Shown here in pieces: positions 43,602-53,543 of a stretch of DNA of 64,000 bases. Where the stretch lies: contig CM046858.1 of assembly GCA_025617745.1 (NCBI GenBank), positions 37,961,119-38,025,118 of the forward strand, given 5' to 3'. Position 1 is the first letter of the stretch. The number at the start of each line of letters is the position of its first letter. The notes beneath the pieces were generated by a model. That model had not been told where the DNA came from and searched no databases. It was given only the letters and a program-made list of their open reading frames with translations. The DNA is from Heliocidaris erythrogramma. Its lineage: Eukaryota > Echinodermata > Echinoidea > Camarodonta > Echinometridae. The position numbers and the translations under genes were made by a program.

Positions 43602-44198
43602 TAGCCTTTTGACAAGGCCTCGTGACTTGGCTATTTTCCTCGTCATGCTGTGCCTGAGATGAGACTAGCCGGCGACGAAAAGAATCAACACGGCCCGGGT
43701 GAACGCGCGATCGAGCGACTTTAGTCGCGAGGCCTTTTGGAACCTGGGTTTCCATCGTCCGATGTGAATTATTCACGAGTTGACATTCGTATGCTAACAC
43801 GCCTACACCGAGGATTATCGACCAATCACAACGGTCTCTGCGGGGCTTGCTCTCCATGTGATTCGTTCATGATTGATGTAGCTTGCACGGGCCGCGGCGC
43901 CGGGTGCAGTACGTGCCGAGCGAGCTAGCGCTCGAGATGAAGGCGAATTTGCATACCAAATTTATGCTGACGTCATGCGAAGATACGTTCGCTGATTGGC
44001 TCCTACCAAAAAGGTAGCAGATCCTCGCTAGGAACAAATGATAACATAAGAAATACAAGCCAGGTTCCAAAAGGCCCCTCGCGACACGTCGCTCGATAGC
44101 GCATTCACCGGGCTGGGCGGCTAGTCTTGTTATACAGCCACTACTAGCTTACTTGCCAAGAAAAATAGCCAAGTCACGAGGGCCTTGTCAAAAGGCTA
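43602..44198. mobile_element. Inner foldback element, 597 bp, nested in the TIR
   Basis: Begins TAGCCTTTTGACAAGGCCTC and ends with its complement, flanked by CAATATGGG (43593-43601) and CAATGTGGG (44199-44207), a 9-bp duplication with one change. Both arms show further inverted pairing inside (CTAGCCGGCGACG, GATCGAGCGAC, GAGGCCTTTTGGAACCTGG). It shares the TAGCCTTT terminus and TSD length with its host, so both belong to one superfamily. Confidence 0.87.
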
Positions 44199-44420
44199 CA
44201 ATGTGGGCAGCTTGCTGCTCACCGCCTTTATCCACCCGTAACGCGGGTTGTTGTTTTTTATTTTGACCATTGAAACCTGCGTCGTTTTCTGACGCAGAAT
44301 TCTCTTACATATTAAATTCCCTCGAGAGAAAGTAACCAATCACAAACACCGAGGTAAACTCATCATGGAAATTTTTTTGTCACGTGATTGATCGTGACGT
44401 TTCACCCTGCTTTATCCAAA

Positions 44421-44686
44421 ATGGCGAGTTCCACCAGCTTCGACGATCTTCTTCACGATAGTTTGAAATATGCTGCCAGCAAATTGAAGATTCCTGAGGT
44501 GAAAAATTCAAGGAATTACAGGAGACTGCGATAAGAAATGTTCTTGCGGGGAAGGATTTATTCGCGCTACCCACTGGTTTTGGCAAAAGTGCCATTTACG
44601 AAGCGATTCCTTTGTGTTGCGATTTCCTTCGTGAACGGCAGTACTTTGATGGTCCGGCCTTAGCCACCGGGTACGGAGGACGATGA
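44421..44686 (+). pseudogene. RecQ-like helicase N-terminal fragment
   Basis: ATG at 44421 (MASSTSFDDLLHDSLKY). After a frameshift near 44500 the frame reads FKELQETAIRNVLAGKDLFA then LPTGFGKSAIYEAIP, which is the motif 0/motif I (Walker A) layout of RecQ-type DNA helicases, and ends at 44686 next to the transposon TIR. All other helicase motifs are absent. It is probably the remainder of a gene carried by, or captured into, the autonomous relative. Confidence 0.75.
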
Positions 44687-45245
44687 ATACATGAATATTG
44701 ATTGCGTTACGGGTGGATAAAGGCGGTGAGCAGCAAGCTGCCCACATTGCAGCTAGTCTCCCTTGCAGCCACAGTAATATTATCGCGCCCACTCGCCGTT
44801 GGTAAAGGCTACCATCAGGTTGGCTTCAGATCTCGGCTTTCTAATAAACTTCACAAAATCAAATCTCGCCCCCACAAGGACACCCGAATTCATAGGGGCC
44901 ATATTCCCAAACCTGCGAGCGAGACCTTCAGACCTCAGAATACATACACTGATACAGAGATAAAAGTTGGCCAAGCCATCCTCACACAGCTCAAGGTCAG
45001 CCCCAGCAAACACTTGGCAAAGATTTTTAGGTCTGCTGGCCAGCCTCGTAGATCTAATACCAGACTGCCGTCTCCACATGAGACCCCTGCAGCTTCATTT
45101 CCTAAGGCACTTCCACCCAATCAGGGACCCACAGTAAAAAAATATCCCAACAACAGACAAAGTAAAAGAAGCCATTCGTTTAACTGTGTCAATCCCTCCA
45201 TGCTTTCTCAAGGGAAGGAAATGCATCAAAATCCATCCTCCCTTA

Positions 45246-46000
45246 CAATCACTACGGATGCATCCTGCCAAGGGTGGGGGCACACCTCGAAGACGTCCAC
45301 CTTACAGGCCACTGGTCGAACGCGGACAAACGACGTCACATCAACTACCTGGAAATGAGGGCCGTCCAATTGGCCTTAATTCAACTGGCCCCCAGGCTGA
45401 GAGGCAAGACCATTCTCATCAGGCAAGGGGGAACGAGATCCAGAACCCTGTGCAATCTCGCAGTAGAAATGATCCTCTGGTGCAGGAAGAACCAGATCAA
45501 TATCAGAGCAAATTACATCCCGGGTCGAGACAACTACATAGCAGACTTCCTCTCAAGGGGGAAATACCTCCCCTTGGAATGGACCCTACACCCACAAGTG
45601 ACAAACACTATCTTCACACGATTCGAGCAACCGCAAATAGATCTATTTGCCTCGACCCTAAACAATCAACTCCCAGTGTATTGTACTCGCCACGCAGATC
45701 CAATGGCTTTCACAACTGACGCATTCTCCATTCCATGGACAAATTTCCTCGGTTATGCGTTCCCTCCCTTCTCTTTAATCCCACAAGTCATACTAAAGGT
45801 CAAGAGGGACAAAGCCTTGCGCCTCCTAATTGCCCCTCTTTGGCCAAGGAGACCATGGTTCCCAGAACTGTTGAAACTGCTACTAGAACCACCCAGAGTC
45901 CTCCCTCCCAGACTGGACCTACTATCACAACCGGGGACTCAAACTTATCACCCAGAGATCCAGAAGCTGTCTCTCACACTCTGGGTCATCTCCGGAGATC
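45246..46000 (+). pseudogene. DIRS-B RNase H and methyltransferase-like remnant
   Basis: ITTDASCQGWG (about 45249-45280) opens RNase H; after a frame change, HINYLEMRAVQLALIQLAPR and RANYIPGRDNYIADFLSRGK follow. The expected DN motif between KTILI and RQGGTRS is missing, about 12 residues deleted, so a catalytic Asp is lost. Then DLFASTLNNQLPVYCTRH, YAFPPFSLIPQVILKVKRD and APLWPRRPWFPELL, the DIRS methyltransferase-like region. Confidence 0.88.
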
Positions 46001-46009
46001 AGCGATTCC

Positions 46010-46172
46010 AAGGGGTGGGAATAGAGGATATCTTGCATTCAGCTTACTGGGCTCATCCCAATACCTTCACGTCGTTTTATCTCTCCGACGTGGTTACTCG
46101 GGGAACAGTCTCTCCCTCCCCCCCCCCCCCCCCCCCCCCCCCCCGCAGTCCTGTCTTGCCCGCATTCTAAGT
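46010..46172 (+). pseudogene. DIRS-B tyrosine recombinase tail
   Basis: GVGIEDILHSAYWAHPNTFTSFYLSDV is the last part of a YR (compare VDILKAAFWRSPNSFISCYLRD of DIRS-A) including the nucleophile Tyr. Everything before it, with the other catalytic residues, is deleted, so it is fused directly to the previous domain. A 27-C run (46118-46144) follows. Confidence 0.85.
46118..46144 (+). repeat. Poly-C run (27) in DIRS-B
   Basis: Twenty-seven consecutive C after the YR tail, followed by GCAG. Confidence 0.9.
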
Positions 46173-46548
46173 AGGGTCTATTCCCGATGGCTCTCTTTCT
46201 GTTTTGAATACAGAGGGATTTTTATGACTAGTTTCCCTCCTTCTGTTTTCCAATTTCTTTGTATTTACATGTAGTTTTACAGTGTTGGTTTATGATGCCT
46301 CTTGGCTTTTGTCTCATTTATGGACGTTTTCCTGTTATTATTCTTACTGGTTTCCTTACCATTCGGCATGCTTGCTTTAAAAGTGTTATTTACATGTAGT
46401 TAGTTACTATAATTACGTATAGTTGCTTGATGCTTGATTCTAAATCTGTATGATTTTGATTTATGAGCCCTTCGAGGGCCTTTTTGGTTATATTTTGGAT
46501 CTTATTGATATGGACCTATCCTCCGCTAGACCTTTTTGCTGCAATCTA

Positions 46549-46648
46549 GCAACGTTAAACTAGGATAGGTAAGTTATTTGAAGATGAAGGAAACTTTGAC
46601 ACTCAATCGTGAGTGTCTTGCTTACGAATGAAAATAACTTACCTATCA
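46549..46648 (+). repeat. DIRS-B internal complementary region
   Basis: Complement of the left end (AAACTAGGATAGGTAAGTTA, TTGAAGATGAAGG) joined to complement of the right end (GACACTCAATCGTGAGTGTC, CATTCGT-type sequence). Same logic as the DIRS-A ICRs with unrelated sequence. Confidence 0.87.
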
Positions 46649-46689
46649 AGTCTCCCACCCTCCTCCCCGTCGGATATGCTTCCTATTGT

Positions 46690-46844
46690 TACGTGAAAGA
46701 GGAAGTGATGAGGGATGTAGGTCACGAGGTGGCATGAAGGGCGTGAAACCCGCCAGGGGCATGAATAAATTATGTGGGAGAAATTACCGGTGTTTTGAGG
46801 GTGGGGTGGGGTGAATAGCAACGTTAAACTAGGATAGGTAAGTT
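46690..46844 (-). repeat. DIRS-B right inverted terminal repeat
   Basis: Pairs with 41017-41175 except for the inverted TGGC...GCCA loop and a 9-10 bp length difference beside it. Confidence 0.85.
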
Positions 46845-47333
46845 ATTTTCATTCGTAAACAAGACACTCACGATTGAGTGTCATCACTTAGACCGCGGTT
46901 AAAATGAAACCAGAGTTCAAAATACGGGCCAGAGAATTTGGAACAGCATGATGGCTGCAGTCGATAGAAATGACACCAGAAACATCAATTTGGTTAAGGC
47001 ATTGTTGATACAGCAATTTTTGTGAGGCAATGCAAAAGTTGACAAAGTATATTGTACCGTCGATTCAAACATGACTGAGGTTGCATAAGTAGACAATTTT
47101 GACAATGACATTGCTTCACAAAATAGCCATATAATCAAAATGCTGTACCTAGATTTAATCAAATAGGAAGCATTGATATTGAGTCAAATATGTGGCACTG
47201 TGTGTGTGTGTATGTGTACACACTTGCACCCTTTTCATGTAGGGTGCAAGATTGCACCAAAAAAGGTGCTGCCAGTGTTGCATTTAGGGTGCAAACCTGA
47301 ACCTTTTTTTCTAAGTGTGTATACAGCCCTGGA

Positions 47334-47535
47334 AAAATCATTAGACCAAGTTTTTATAATAAATGTACTAAAATATGCATTCAAACTAATGAAAATGATT
47401 TGCATTTGTATTTCATTGAATGGTTAACAAATTCTAGCAATTGTACCTTGCTTTTATGGTATCTTATTTCCTTCTTACCACCAATTATAACAATTTCAGT
47501 TACCATGCTTGGTCTAATAATTTTTTCCACTTATA
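47334..47535. mobile_element. Tc1/mariner-like element, second copy
   Basis: Starts CAGCCCTGGAAAAATCATTA after TA (47332-47333) and ends near CTTGGTCTAATAATTTTTTC. Interior words (CAAACTAATGAAAATGATTT, CAATTGTACCTTGCTTTTAT) match the complement of the copy at 27743-27992. The right tip is degraded. Confidence 0.78.
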
Positions 47536-47567
47536 TATACATGTATAAATATATATAACTCTAAAGG

Positions 47568-47850
47568 CTACATTAGGTGGATAGTTTGTTTTGTTTCAAT
47601 GCTCTGGTGTCCACCTAATGTAGCAAGTGCCTACCTAATGTACGGGTCCCTATTATGACAAAATAAACCCCATTGTAGTGTGCCCACCTATAAGAAATAT
47701 ATACTGGTATATATGCATATAAACACACCAGTGTATACGGTGTATTTGGGAGACACTATTTGACTTGCTTCTTTGTCATCGTGTCTCCCTAATACACCGG
47801 TCCTTATTATGAGGGAATAAATCTCATTGTCGTGTGTCTATTACACCACC
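47568..47850. repeat. Two diverged foldback units
   Basis: Unit one has CTACATTAGGTGG paired with CCACCTAATGTAG; unit two has GGTGTATTTGGGAGACAC paired with GTGTCTCCCTAATACACC. Each is followed by a shared tail (GGTCCYTATTATGA, AATAAAYCYCATTGT, GTGTG). Origin unknown. Confidence 0.6.
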
Positions 47851-47867
47851 ATTCTGTATTATATATA

Positions 47868-47924
47868 CCAGTATATATATATATATATATATATACATAC
47901 ATATATATACATATATATATATAC

Positions 47925-47962
<38 letters not shown>

Positions 47963-47965
47963 CTA
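47868..47965. repeat. AT microsatellite
   Basis: About 100 bp of TATATA with occasional CATAC interruptions. Confidence 0.9.
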
Positions 47966-48502
47966 TATACATATACATTGCGTCTCAGAAATTAAAACAG
48001 AAACCTTAAATCGAAAGGGTTTTATTGTGACCACACTATGTACTCCTCCTTGACAATAATTACTTATTTCCCATAAACTACACTGTAGAAGAAGTATGCT
48101 TTTAAATAAAACCTTGATGGCATACATCCATTCATGCTTTACCAAGCAGCAGCATAATGAAAATGACATGTTAAAAATTAAGTTGTCTTGGATTTGGGTA
48201 AAACCGGGAAGACGTTAGGATCACATGCGGACATGACCCAAGTGTATCATTAATTTTAAAACCCGTTGAGAATACGCTTTTCTTTGAATAATGAATGTAA
48301 CGATCATGCCCCCATCATACGATAAAGAGTGTTCAATGTAATTTTCAATGTAATGTCAATGTCAGGGTAAAGAAAGGGCATGCTCTGTATTGAGATGGTA
48401 CTTTCAACCGAAATGAAAAGCAATTACTTGCATTTTCATGAACTGAAATTTCTGTTAAGCACAAAGTGGGCAGAAAGGTGATATACATGTAAGTAATGTA
48501 AT

Positions 48503-48650
48503 GGTGTGTTGCAAGAAAGTTTCAATGAATTGCAAATCCCCTATTTGCAATAGATTGCTATAATATGATGCATGTATTTAAAATGGAACTTGCAATCAAT
48601 GGCAAGAACTGCGACTGATTTGGGGGATTTGCAAATTTCTTGCAACACCC
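48503..48650. mobile_element. MITE-like inverted-repeat element
   Basis: Ends GGTGTGTTGCAAGAAAGTTT and the complement of GGGTGTTGCAAGAAATTTGC, each leading to TTGCAAATCCCC. 148 bp, non-coding. Confidence 0.75.
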
Positions 48651-48810
48651 CTTAAATGACACTTTCCATTGTCATCAAATGGAAATACAAGGTAGAAATG
48701 GCATATAAAGCCGGAAAAACTATTAAGATTATGGCAAATCCCCGCCTCAGGAAGTGCACATTTTTCATCACAGGAAGGGCACTGTTTCATATTAAGAGGG
48801 ATTTTTTCCC

Positions 48811-49269
48811 GGGGGGGGGGGGGGGCACTCAGATATATGGGTGTACACATGCGCGTCCAAGAAAACGCGTAAAAGGGGTCCTGATTTTCAACCAAAGGGG
48901 TGCTTTTGACTAATCTGGCCGAACGCGTTTAGGGGGTATATTTTTCACTTTTGGCACCAATATGTAAATGGGACATTTTCTGGTATTTTCAGGGATTTTC
49001 ACGAGGATTTACAGCCCGATTTCAGTTCAGGGAGTGGCGCGCGGCAGTGCATGCAGAATTTGCAGATGGATGCAAAAAAGAGAGGAGAATCGAATCGGGA
49101 GCGGAGAGACCTGTTTAGGGGGGTTGGATGATGAAAAACCGCGCAAAAATCCTCGTTTAGGGGTCTTTTTTCATCCAAGTATAAAACCTGTTTAGGCGGT
49201 ATTTTTAAAACCCATGGACACGCATGTGTACACCCATATATCTGAGTGCCCCCCCCCCCCCCCCCCCCC
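48811..49269. mobile_element. Inverted-repeat element bounded by G and C runs
   Basis: Left end 15 G then CACTCAGATATATGGGTGTA and CACATGCG; right end is the exact complement, ending in 21 C. About 39 bp of TIR besides the homopolymer, 459 bp total, no coding capacity. The homopolymer seems to be the terminus of the element itself. A second G run (49273-49284) follows at once. Confidence 0.8.
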
Positions 49270-49284
49270 ACCGGGGGGGGGGGG

Positions 49285-50375
49285 ATTTTTAAACCTTTTT
49301 TTTTAAGGGGGGTGTTGCTCGTGCCAGCACTGGAAACTGGTATTAACCCACGTTGCATGATTTTTTGATTGAATGCATGCATCACAAGGGAATTTCACGC
49401 ATCAAATCTCTTAAATCTGGTACAAGTATTACACTTAGGCCATTAGGTCATTTTCGATAGTATAAGGTTTTCACAAGTCCGGCACAACTGAGCGTCTGAA
49501 TAGTTTTAATTTAATTGTGAAATCCATAAAACGGCCCATATTGTGTTTTATAGTCGGTGGAATGGCAAATCCGCTCTGAGTCGTAGTGACATAACAAAAA
49601 TCGTACGACTGCCTACAATCTGAAACTAATTTGGCTCTTATTCCCTGTAGGAAGCCGACAGCAACCAAAACCCTATATATTAATATTCATATTACTGTAG
49701 AGAACCTGATTGGAGAGATTTTACTTGTTGAAAAGTCAATATTAAATGCCAATAAAATTTATTTCCCATATTGGATCACAGACCGATCTCATGGTTGTGT
49801 GGTAGGCTTTAAGAAGAGAAGAATACACAATGCACATGTTATGAACTTCCTGCTATAATTAATACCCTGTTTCTATCTCATCCAAACAACAGAGGAGAAT
49901 CCGGTGTTTTCAGAGCATCTGCAGCACTCCTCTGGTCTGTCATAGTGGTCAAGCACATTGCACAATGCTATCCAAAATGAAGGAGATGGCAGGTGGATAA
50001 CTTCGTGCAATATACACCGACTCGAGAGTTCTCCTGAAGTTAGTAATTTATAATATTTTACTGGATTCACTAGACATGTATATGCAGTTAGCTAAATATA
50101 GCTCAGTTTCAGATCAATGCTTTAACTGAGAAAATGGCTACTTCAATTCAAATCTCAAAAGAGATGTTAAGGACTTGTCACATTTGTCCCAAAATAGGAC
50201 TTTTCATTGAATGAATGTATAGTCTAGAAGCACTTGCTCAGTCATAATCAAGCATACTCACACTTACGCTCACATCATGAATTGTGTGAATGAATCCCCT
50301 ATTTTAGAGACTAAACAAACAGCAAGTTATTTTTTGTAATATTTAGTATATTTTATTTTCATTTTTTTCAAACAG
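49285..50375. other. Intergenic sequence, nothing recognised
   Basis: AT-rich; no supported gene or repeat. Candidate exon-like pieces near 49650 and 49900 have no family match. Confidence 0.5.
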
Positions 50376-50586
50376 CATCGCTAACATATTGAGGGCCAGA
50401 CACATGCCAAAAACCAGGCACAAATATCTTGACACGTTAAAGAAATTCGCAAATTTCTTATTAACGGAACCCGGATATTCCGGATAGTTTGGAAAGTGCC
50501 AAGACGTTACGAGGACTTGCCTGAGAATCACGACATACATCCCGACATCAAGAAACGCGAGATGGAAAATAAGAAAGCGATCCCTG
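50376..50586 (+). pseudogene. Tyrosine-recombinase-like gene, candidate first exon
   Basis: Between AG at 50374-50375 and GTAAAT at 50587. The first half reads ARHMPKTRHKYLDTLKKFAN then FLLTEPG, which looks like a helical core-binding domain, until a stop TAG near 50490. The second half is open in another frame, RRYEDLPENHDIHPDIKKRE, and its end phase fits the next exon. Either a frameshift has occurred or the splice sites are misread. Confidence 0.45.
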
Positions 50587-50823
50587 GTAAATGTATACCT
50601 TCCTTATCATAATAAATATTAAGTGGCAAACCACCTTGTAAATAATGTAGTAAATACACATGTACATTTAATAAAAATGTATAAAAGTGTACCATGAGAT
50701 TTTCTACCTATATTTGTTTAGAATGAGCGATGCCATGATTGAAATAGAATAGAGGAGATCAGGTAATGTGTGTGAAATGCAACATACTTTTAATGAAGAT
50801 TTTATTTTCTGTTTGACTGATAG

Positions 50824-50895
50824 AGAAATTACTATCACCAAGAGATATGCAAAGCTGCAAGAAGCAGGTGCTCCAAGAAGCAGAAGAGGCCATTG
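50824..50895 (+). CDS. Tyrosine-recombinase-like gene, exon 2
   Basis: 72 nt, phase 1 to 1, AG at 50822-50823, donor GTAAAT. Encodes EKLLSPRDMQSCKKQVLQEA with EEAI. Phases agree with both neighbours; family support is weak for this piece alone. Confidence 0.55.
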
Positions 50896-51337
50896 GTAAA
50901 TTGCTGTAATCAAATTACATGTATCTTCTTAATTACAAAAAAATGAATGCATATAACATTACGTTGCTAATCTCTACTACATTACAATGAATTAAAACTT
51001 CTTTTCACTGTAATGTACTAATCAATATGAATGCTCACAACATGTTTTAATTTGAATGATGTAAATGCTAAATTCTTTGACCCAAGTGCAAAATGGAATG
51101 ACAGAATACGGTACTTATCTGACTAAATGAGCAACTTCATGGCGAGACATTTTTTCGTGTATTTGAGTGACGACCTTACAAGCATGAGTGCAAAAAACCT
51201 ACATTATCAAATATTTCCTTTAAAGACACTACAGTATAACCTTTTCCTTCTTTCTTAACTGACAACACATTTCTTTAATGATAACAAATTTGAATCTTTC
51301 TTTTCACCTTACTATATGTTTGATTACATCCACACAG

Positions 51338-51504
51338 AGAAATTCAACAAGGGCGATGACTCTTGGGACACTATCCGAAGAGTCAGAAATGCCATTATCA
51401 TGGAGATTAACCTCCAAAATGCCGGCAGAAGTTGGCTATGCTCATCATTGACCGTAGGGGAAGTGGAGAGAAGCGTCACCGTTGATGGCAAGAGAGAGTT
51501 TTCG
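51338..51504 (+). CDS. Tyrosine-recombinase-like gene, exon 3
   Basis: 167 nt, phase 1 to 0, acceptor CACACAG, donor GTATTC. Encodes RRVRNAIIMEINLQNAGRSW, LCSSLTVGEVERSVTVDGKR and EFS. This matches the opening of the catalytic domain in the family of recombinase-like proteins common in invertebrate and fish genomes (pattern AIxxxLxxxNxxRPGxxxxMTVxE), where the Arg is the first catalytic residue. Confidence 0.62.
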
Positions 51505-51546
51505 GTATTCTAATAATATCATTTATTAAAATAATTTAGTTAATTT

Positions 51547-51561
51547 GGGGGGGGGGGGGGG
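51547..51561 (+). repeat. Poly-G run (15)
   Basis: Fifteen consecutive G just after exon 3 of the recombinase-like gene. Confidence 0.85.
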
Positions 51562-52833
51562 CGGGTTACATGAGTCTGCAATGATAAATTTGTTTTATTC
51601 CATGCGGATCAGGCATAACTGTGAAAAGCCAGCATGTTCACTTGCAGTACTGTCACATGGGCAGACTCAAATAAATTTCCAGATGATAATCAACTTGTGC
51701 TAAGCAAGTCAGACTTATAATTTATTCCGGTATGTATATAAAAACTTGATATCAAAATGTCTCTTTGAAATTCAGTATTGTCAAACACGAAAAATTGGAT
51801 GAAAGAGAAAAAAAGTGTTTTAACACATCGAAAACGACAAAGTATATTACGACAAATTATTACTCTGTTTTCACAAAATCAACCTGACAAATAACCACAG
51901 GATCCTGCATTGATCCAATACACAATATCCAATATCTTTCAAATCTGACCTTGTCTCTATGCAAATAATAACTTCAAGCATGCATGAATTTATTCTGCAC
52001 TGATCTAATCAAAATTAAACTAACTTCAATGTTTCATCAGTATATCATACCTATATCATACATATATGACCTCCAAGAAATATCAATTTAACCTTTAACT
52101 CTGTTTCATTTCTTTAAGATTGAGCTCCTCTAAAACATTCTTATGAAAGGACCCTGTACTGATCCACATTCATAGAATTATAACTTCAACGAACTTCTCC
52201 CAGCTACTGCATTTATTGATCACATTTTGTATAAAACTTCAAACTTCACCTCAACTTGACCTTTTAACGTGACCTGTTCAACTTCTATCTCTATAAATTG
52301 CTAACTTCATAACTCTAACTCAAAACTCAATTAATCATCTCAAATCATAAAATCTAAAAATCCAAATTCAAAATAACACTTCTCACTGTCAACTGTTCAC
52401 TCATCTTCAGAAAATTTGCTTTGTCTGAATCTCCAGTCTTAAAGTCAATCTGCAAGATTTCCCTGATATTTAAAACAAATGTTATTCTGTTCTCTCTCTC
52501 ACTGTTCTTTAAAACAAAACCTATCTTGTAACCAAACTTCCACCAAATACGTCGCTTTATCTTGTCAGCCCAAAACAATTCACTGATCCTTGTAGATACG
52601 AGGTATCCCAATCTTTAAGACCGAACCAATCTTGGAAGATGTCTCGATCTTGGAAATTACAATGTGTCCTAGCGATAACAAATGTAAAATATTTTCTTTT
52701 GGCATGTCATACTGTAATTGATAAAGGTTTGCTTGAATTTTCTATTATCAAACTTGCAGTTAAAAATCACATTCAAGAATATCAATTACAAAATGTTAAA
52801 CCATATCTGAAGTTGGATATCGGTATCGGCTCC
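51562..52833. other. Intron sequence, nothing recognised
   Basis: AT-rich intron of the recombinase-like gene; no exon or repeat ends recognised. Confidence 0.5.
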
Positions 52834-52837
52834 TTAA

Positions 52838-53543
52838 CCCTAAAAGGGCCAGAATATTTTGGTTATGTCACAGCCTACAAATCTACAAAACAATAGTATA
52901 ATGCTCCGAACAAATTTCACATTAATCAGGGATGCCACTTAGAATTGATAAAAAAAGTAGGAAAAAATCATCTAGAATGGGCACTTGTGTACATATGGCT
53001 AAAAATATGTTGAAAAAGTAGGAATTCCTACTTTTGTCTGAAAAGTGGCATCCTTGATTAATTATGCAAATTTATGCATGAAATTTAAAAATTTTGCTCT
53101 AAATTATTAAATAAAGCTCAAAATATGCTACATTTTGATCTAGACACTCTATCCAGTATTCTTATCAAATATACTTGAAAAAAACTTTGTAGCAAAATTT
53201 ATTTCTCATTTATTTCATTGTATTTACTTTGTTTTGTTTACCTTTTGTTTTTTTTTTTTTTTTTTAAGAAATATGTCAGGGACACTTTTGCAATCATAAA
53301 CAGCATAATATAAATCAATTTTAATCAGCAAATGTAAAAATTTTCTTAGATTTTTAAATTTTGGCTGAAAACATTTTGTATTGAAGTTATACATGAAGTT
53401 TTTTGTCTGACGTGCAAGCAGGAAATGTTGCGTAACTTCGGAACTAAAAAGATTTAAAAGAAAAATAATGAAACTCAGCGCGACTACTTATCACGAGAAA
53501 TGTCTCGGGGGGGGGGGGGGGGGGGTGCCCGGCCCTTTAAGGG
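52838..53543. mobile_element. piggyBac-like non-autonomous element, copy 2
   Basis: TTAA on both sides (52834-52837 and 53544-53547), ends CCCTAAAAGGGCC and GGCCCTTTAAGGG. Shares long blocks with copy 1 (CTAGACACTCTTTCCAGTAT-type, CAGGGACACTTTTGC, TTTGGCTGAAAA). A 19-G run (53507-53525) stands at the place of the GC-rich end of copy 1. A small hAT-like element is nested in it. Confidence 0.85.
52927..53056. mobile_element. hAT-like MITE nested in piggyBac-like copy 2
   Basis: 130 bp with ends CAGGGATGCCACTT and AAGTGGCATCCTTG. Copy 1 lacks it and has CACATTAATTAATTATGC at the site, which shows the insertion point. CAGGG-type ends suggest hAT; an 8-bp duplication could not be confirmed because the site is ATTAAT-rich. 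Confidence 0.75.

Larger units (their letters stand above)
43531..44811. mobile_element. Transposon with 108-bp TIRs and 9-bp TSD inserted in DIRS-B RT
   Basis: Flanked by exact 9-bp repeats CCATCAGGT (43522-43530 and 44812-44820). The TIR starts TAGCCTTTACCAAAGGCGAG on the left; the right arm is 44704-44811. The left arm is split by a second insertion: 43531-43601 and 44208-44244. The interior contains a fragment of a RecQ-like helicase gene. The 9-bp target duplication fits Mutator-like or related superfamilies; no transposase is present, so it is non-autonomous. Confidence 0.88.
43282..45140 (+). pseudogene. DIRS-B reverse transcriptase remnant, interrupted
   Basis: An upstream fragment FPVGERLTHFSQAWAGIT lies near 42700. 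From about 43285 the frame reads IFLTAKKSGGFRMVLVEDLN, MESLSSILPLI and SIDLKDAYYHTPID, the first RT blocks. The part with the FG...YxDD catalytic core is deleted. After the transposon 43531-44811 the frame continues with ASDLGFLINFTKSNLAPTRT and ASLVDLIPDCRLHMRPLQLH, the RT connection region. Joining the flanks after removing one 9-bp duplicate gives a continuous reading across the insertion site. Confidence 0.85.
41003..46883 (+). mobile_element. DIRS-B: different, heavily damaged DIRS-type element
   Basis: About 5.9 kb with inverted terminal repeats (41017-41175 and 46690-46844) and an ICR at about 46549-46648, equal to the complement of the two outer ends joined. Protein remnants, in order: gag-like, RT, RNase H, methyltransferase-like, and the last part of a YR. 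Sequence relation to DIRS-A is only at the protein level. RT has an internal deletion that removes the YxDD region and a 1.28-kb transposon insertion; most of YR is deleted; three long C or G runs lie in it. Confidence 0.9.
40814..46930. mobile_element. MITE-like element split by DIRS-B
   Basis: The left end GGCCCGTATTCTGAACTCTG at 40814 and the right end, complement of GGCCCGTATTTTGAACTCTG at 46930, are inverted copies and continue with GTTT. Between them, from about 41003 to 46883, lies a complete DIRS-type element. Without it the host element would be about 236 bp. AGA occurs at both outer edges, which may be a short target duplication. Confidence 0.78.
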
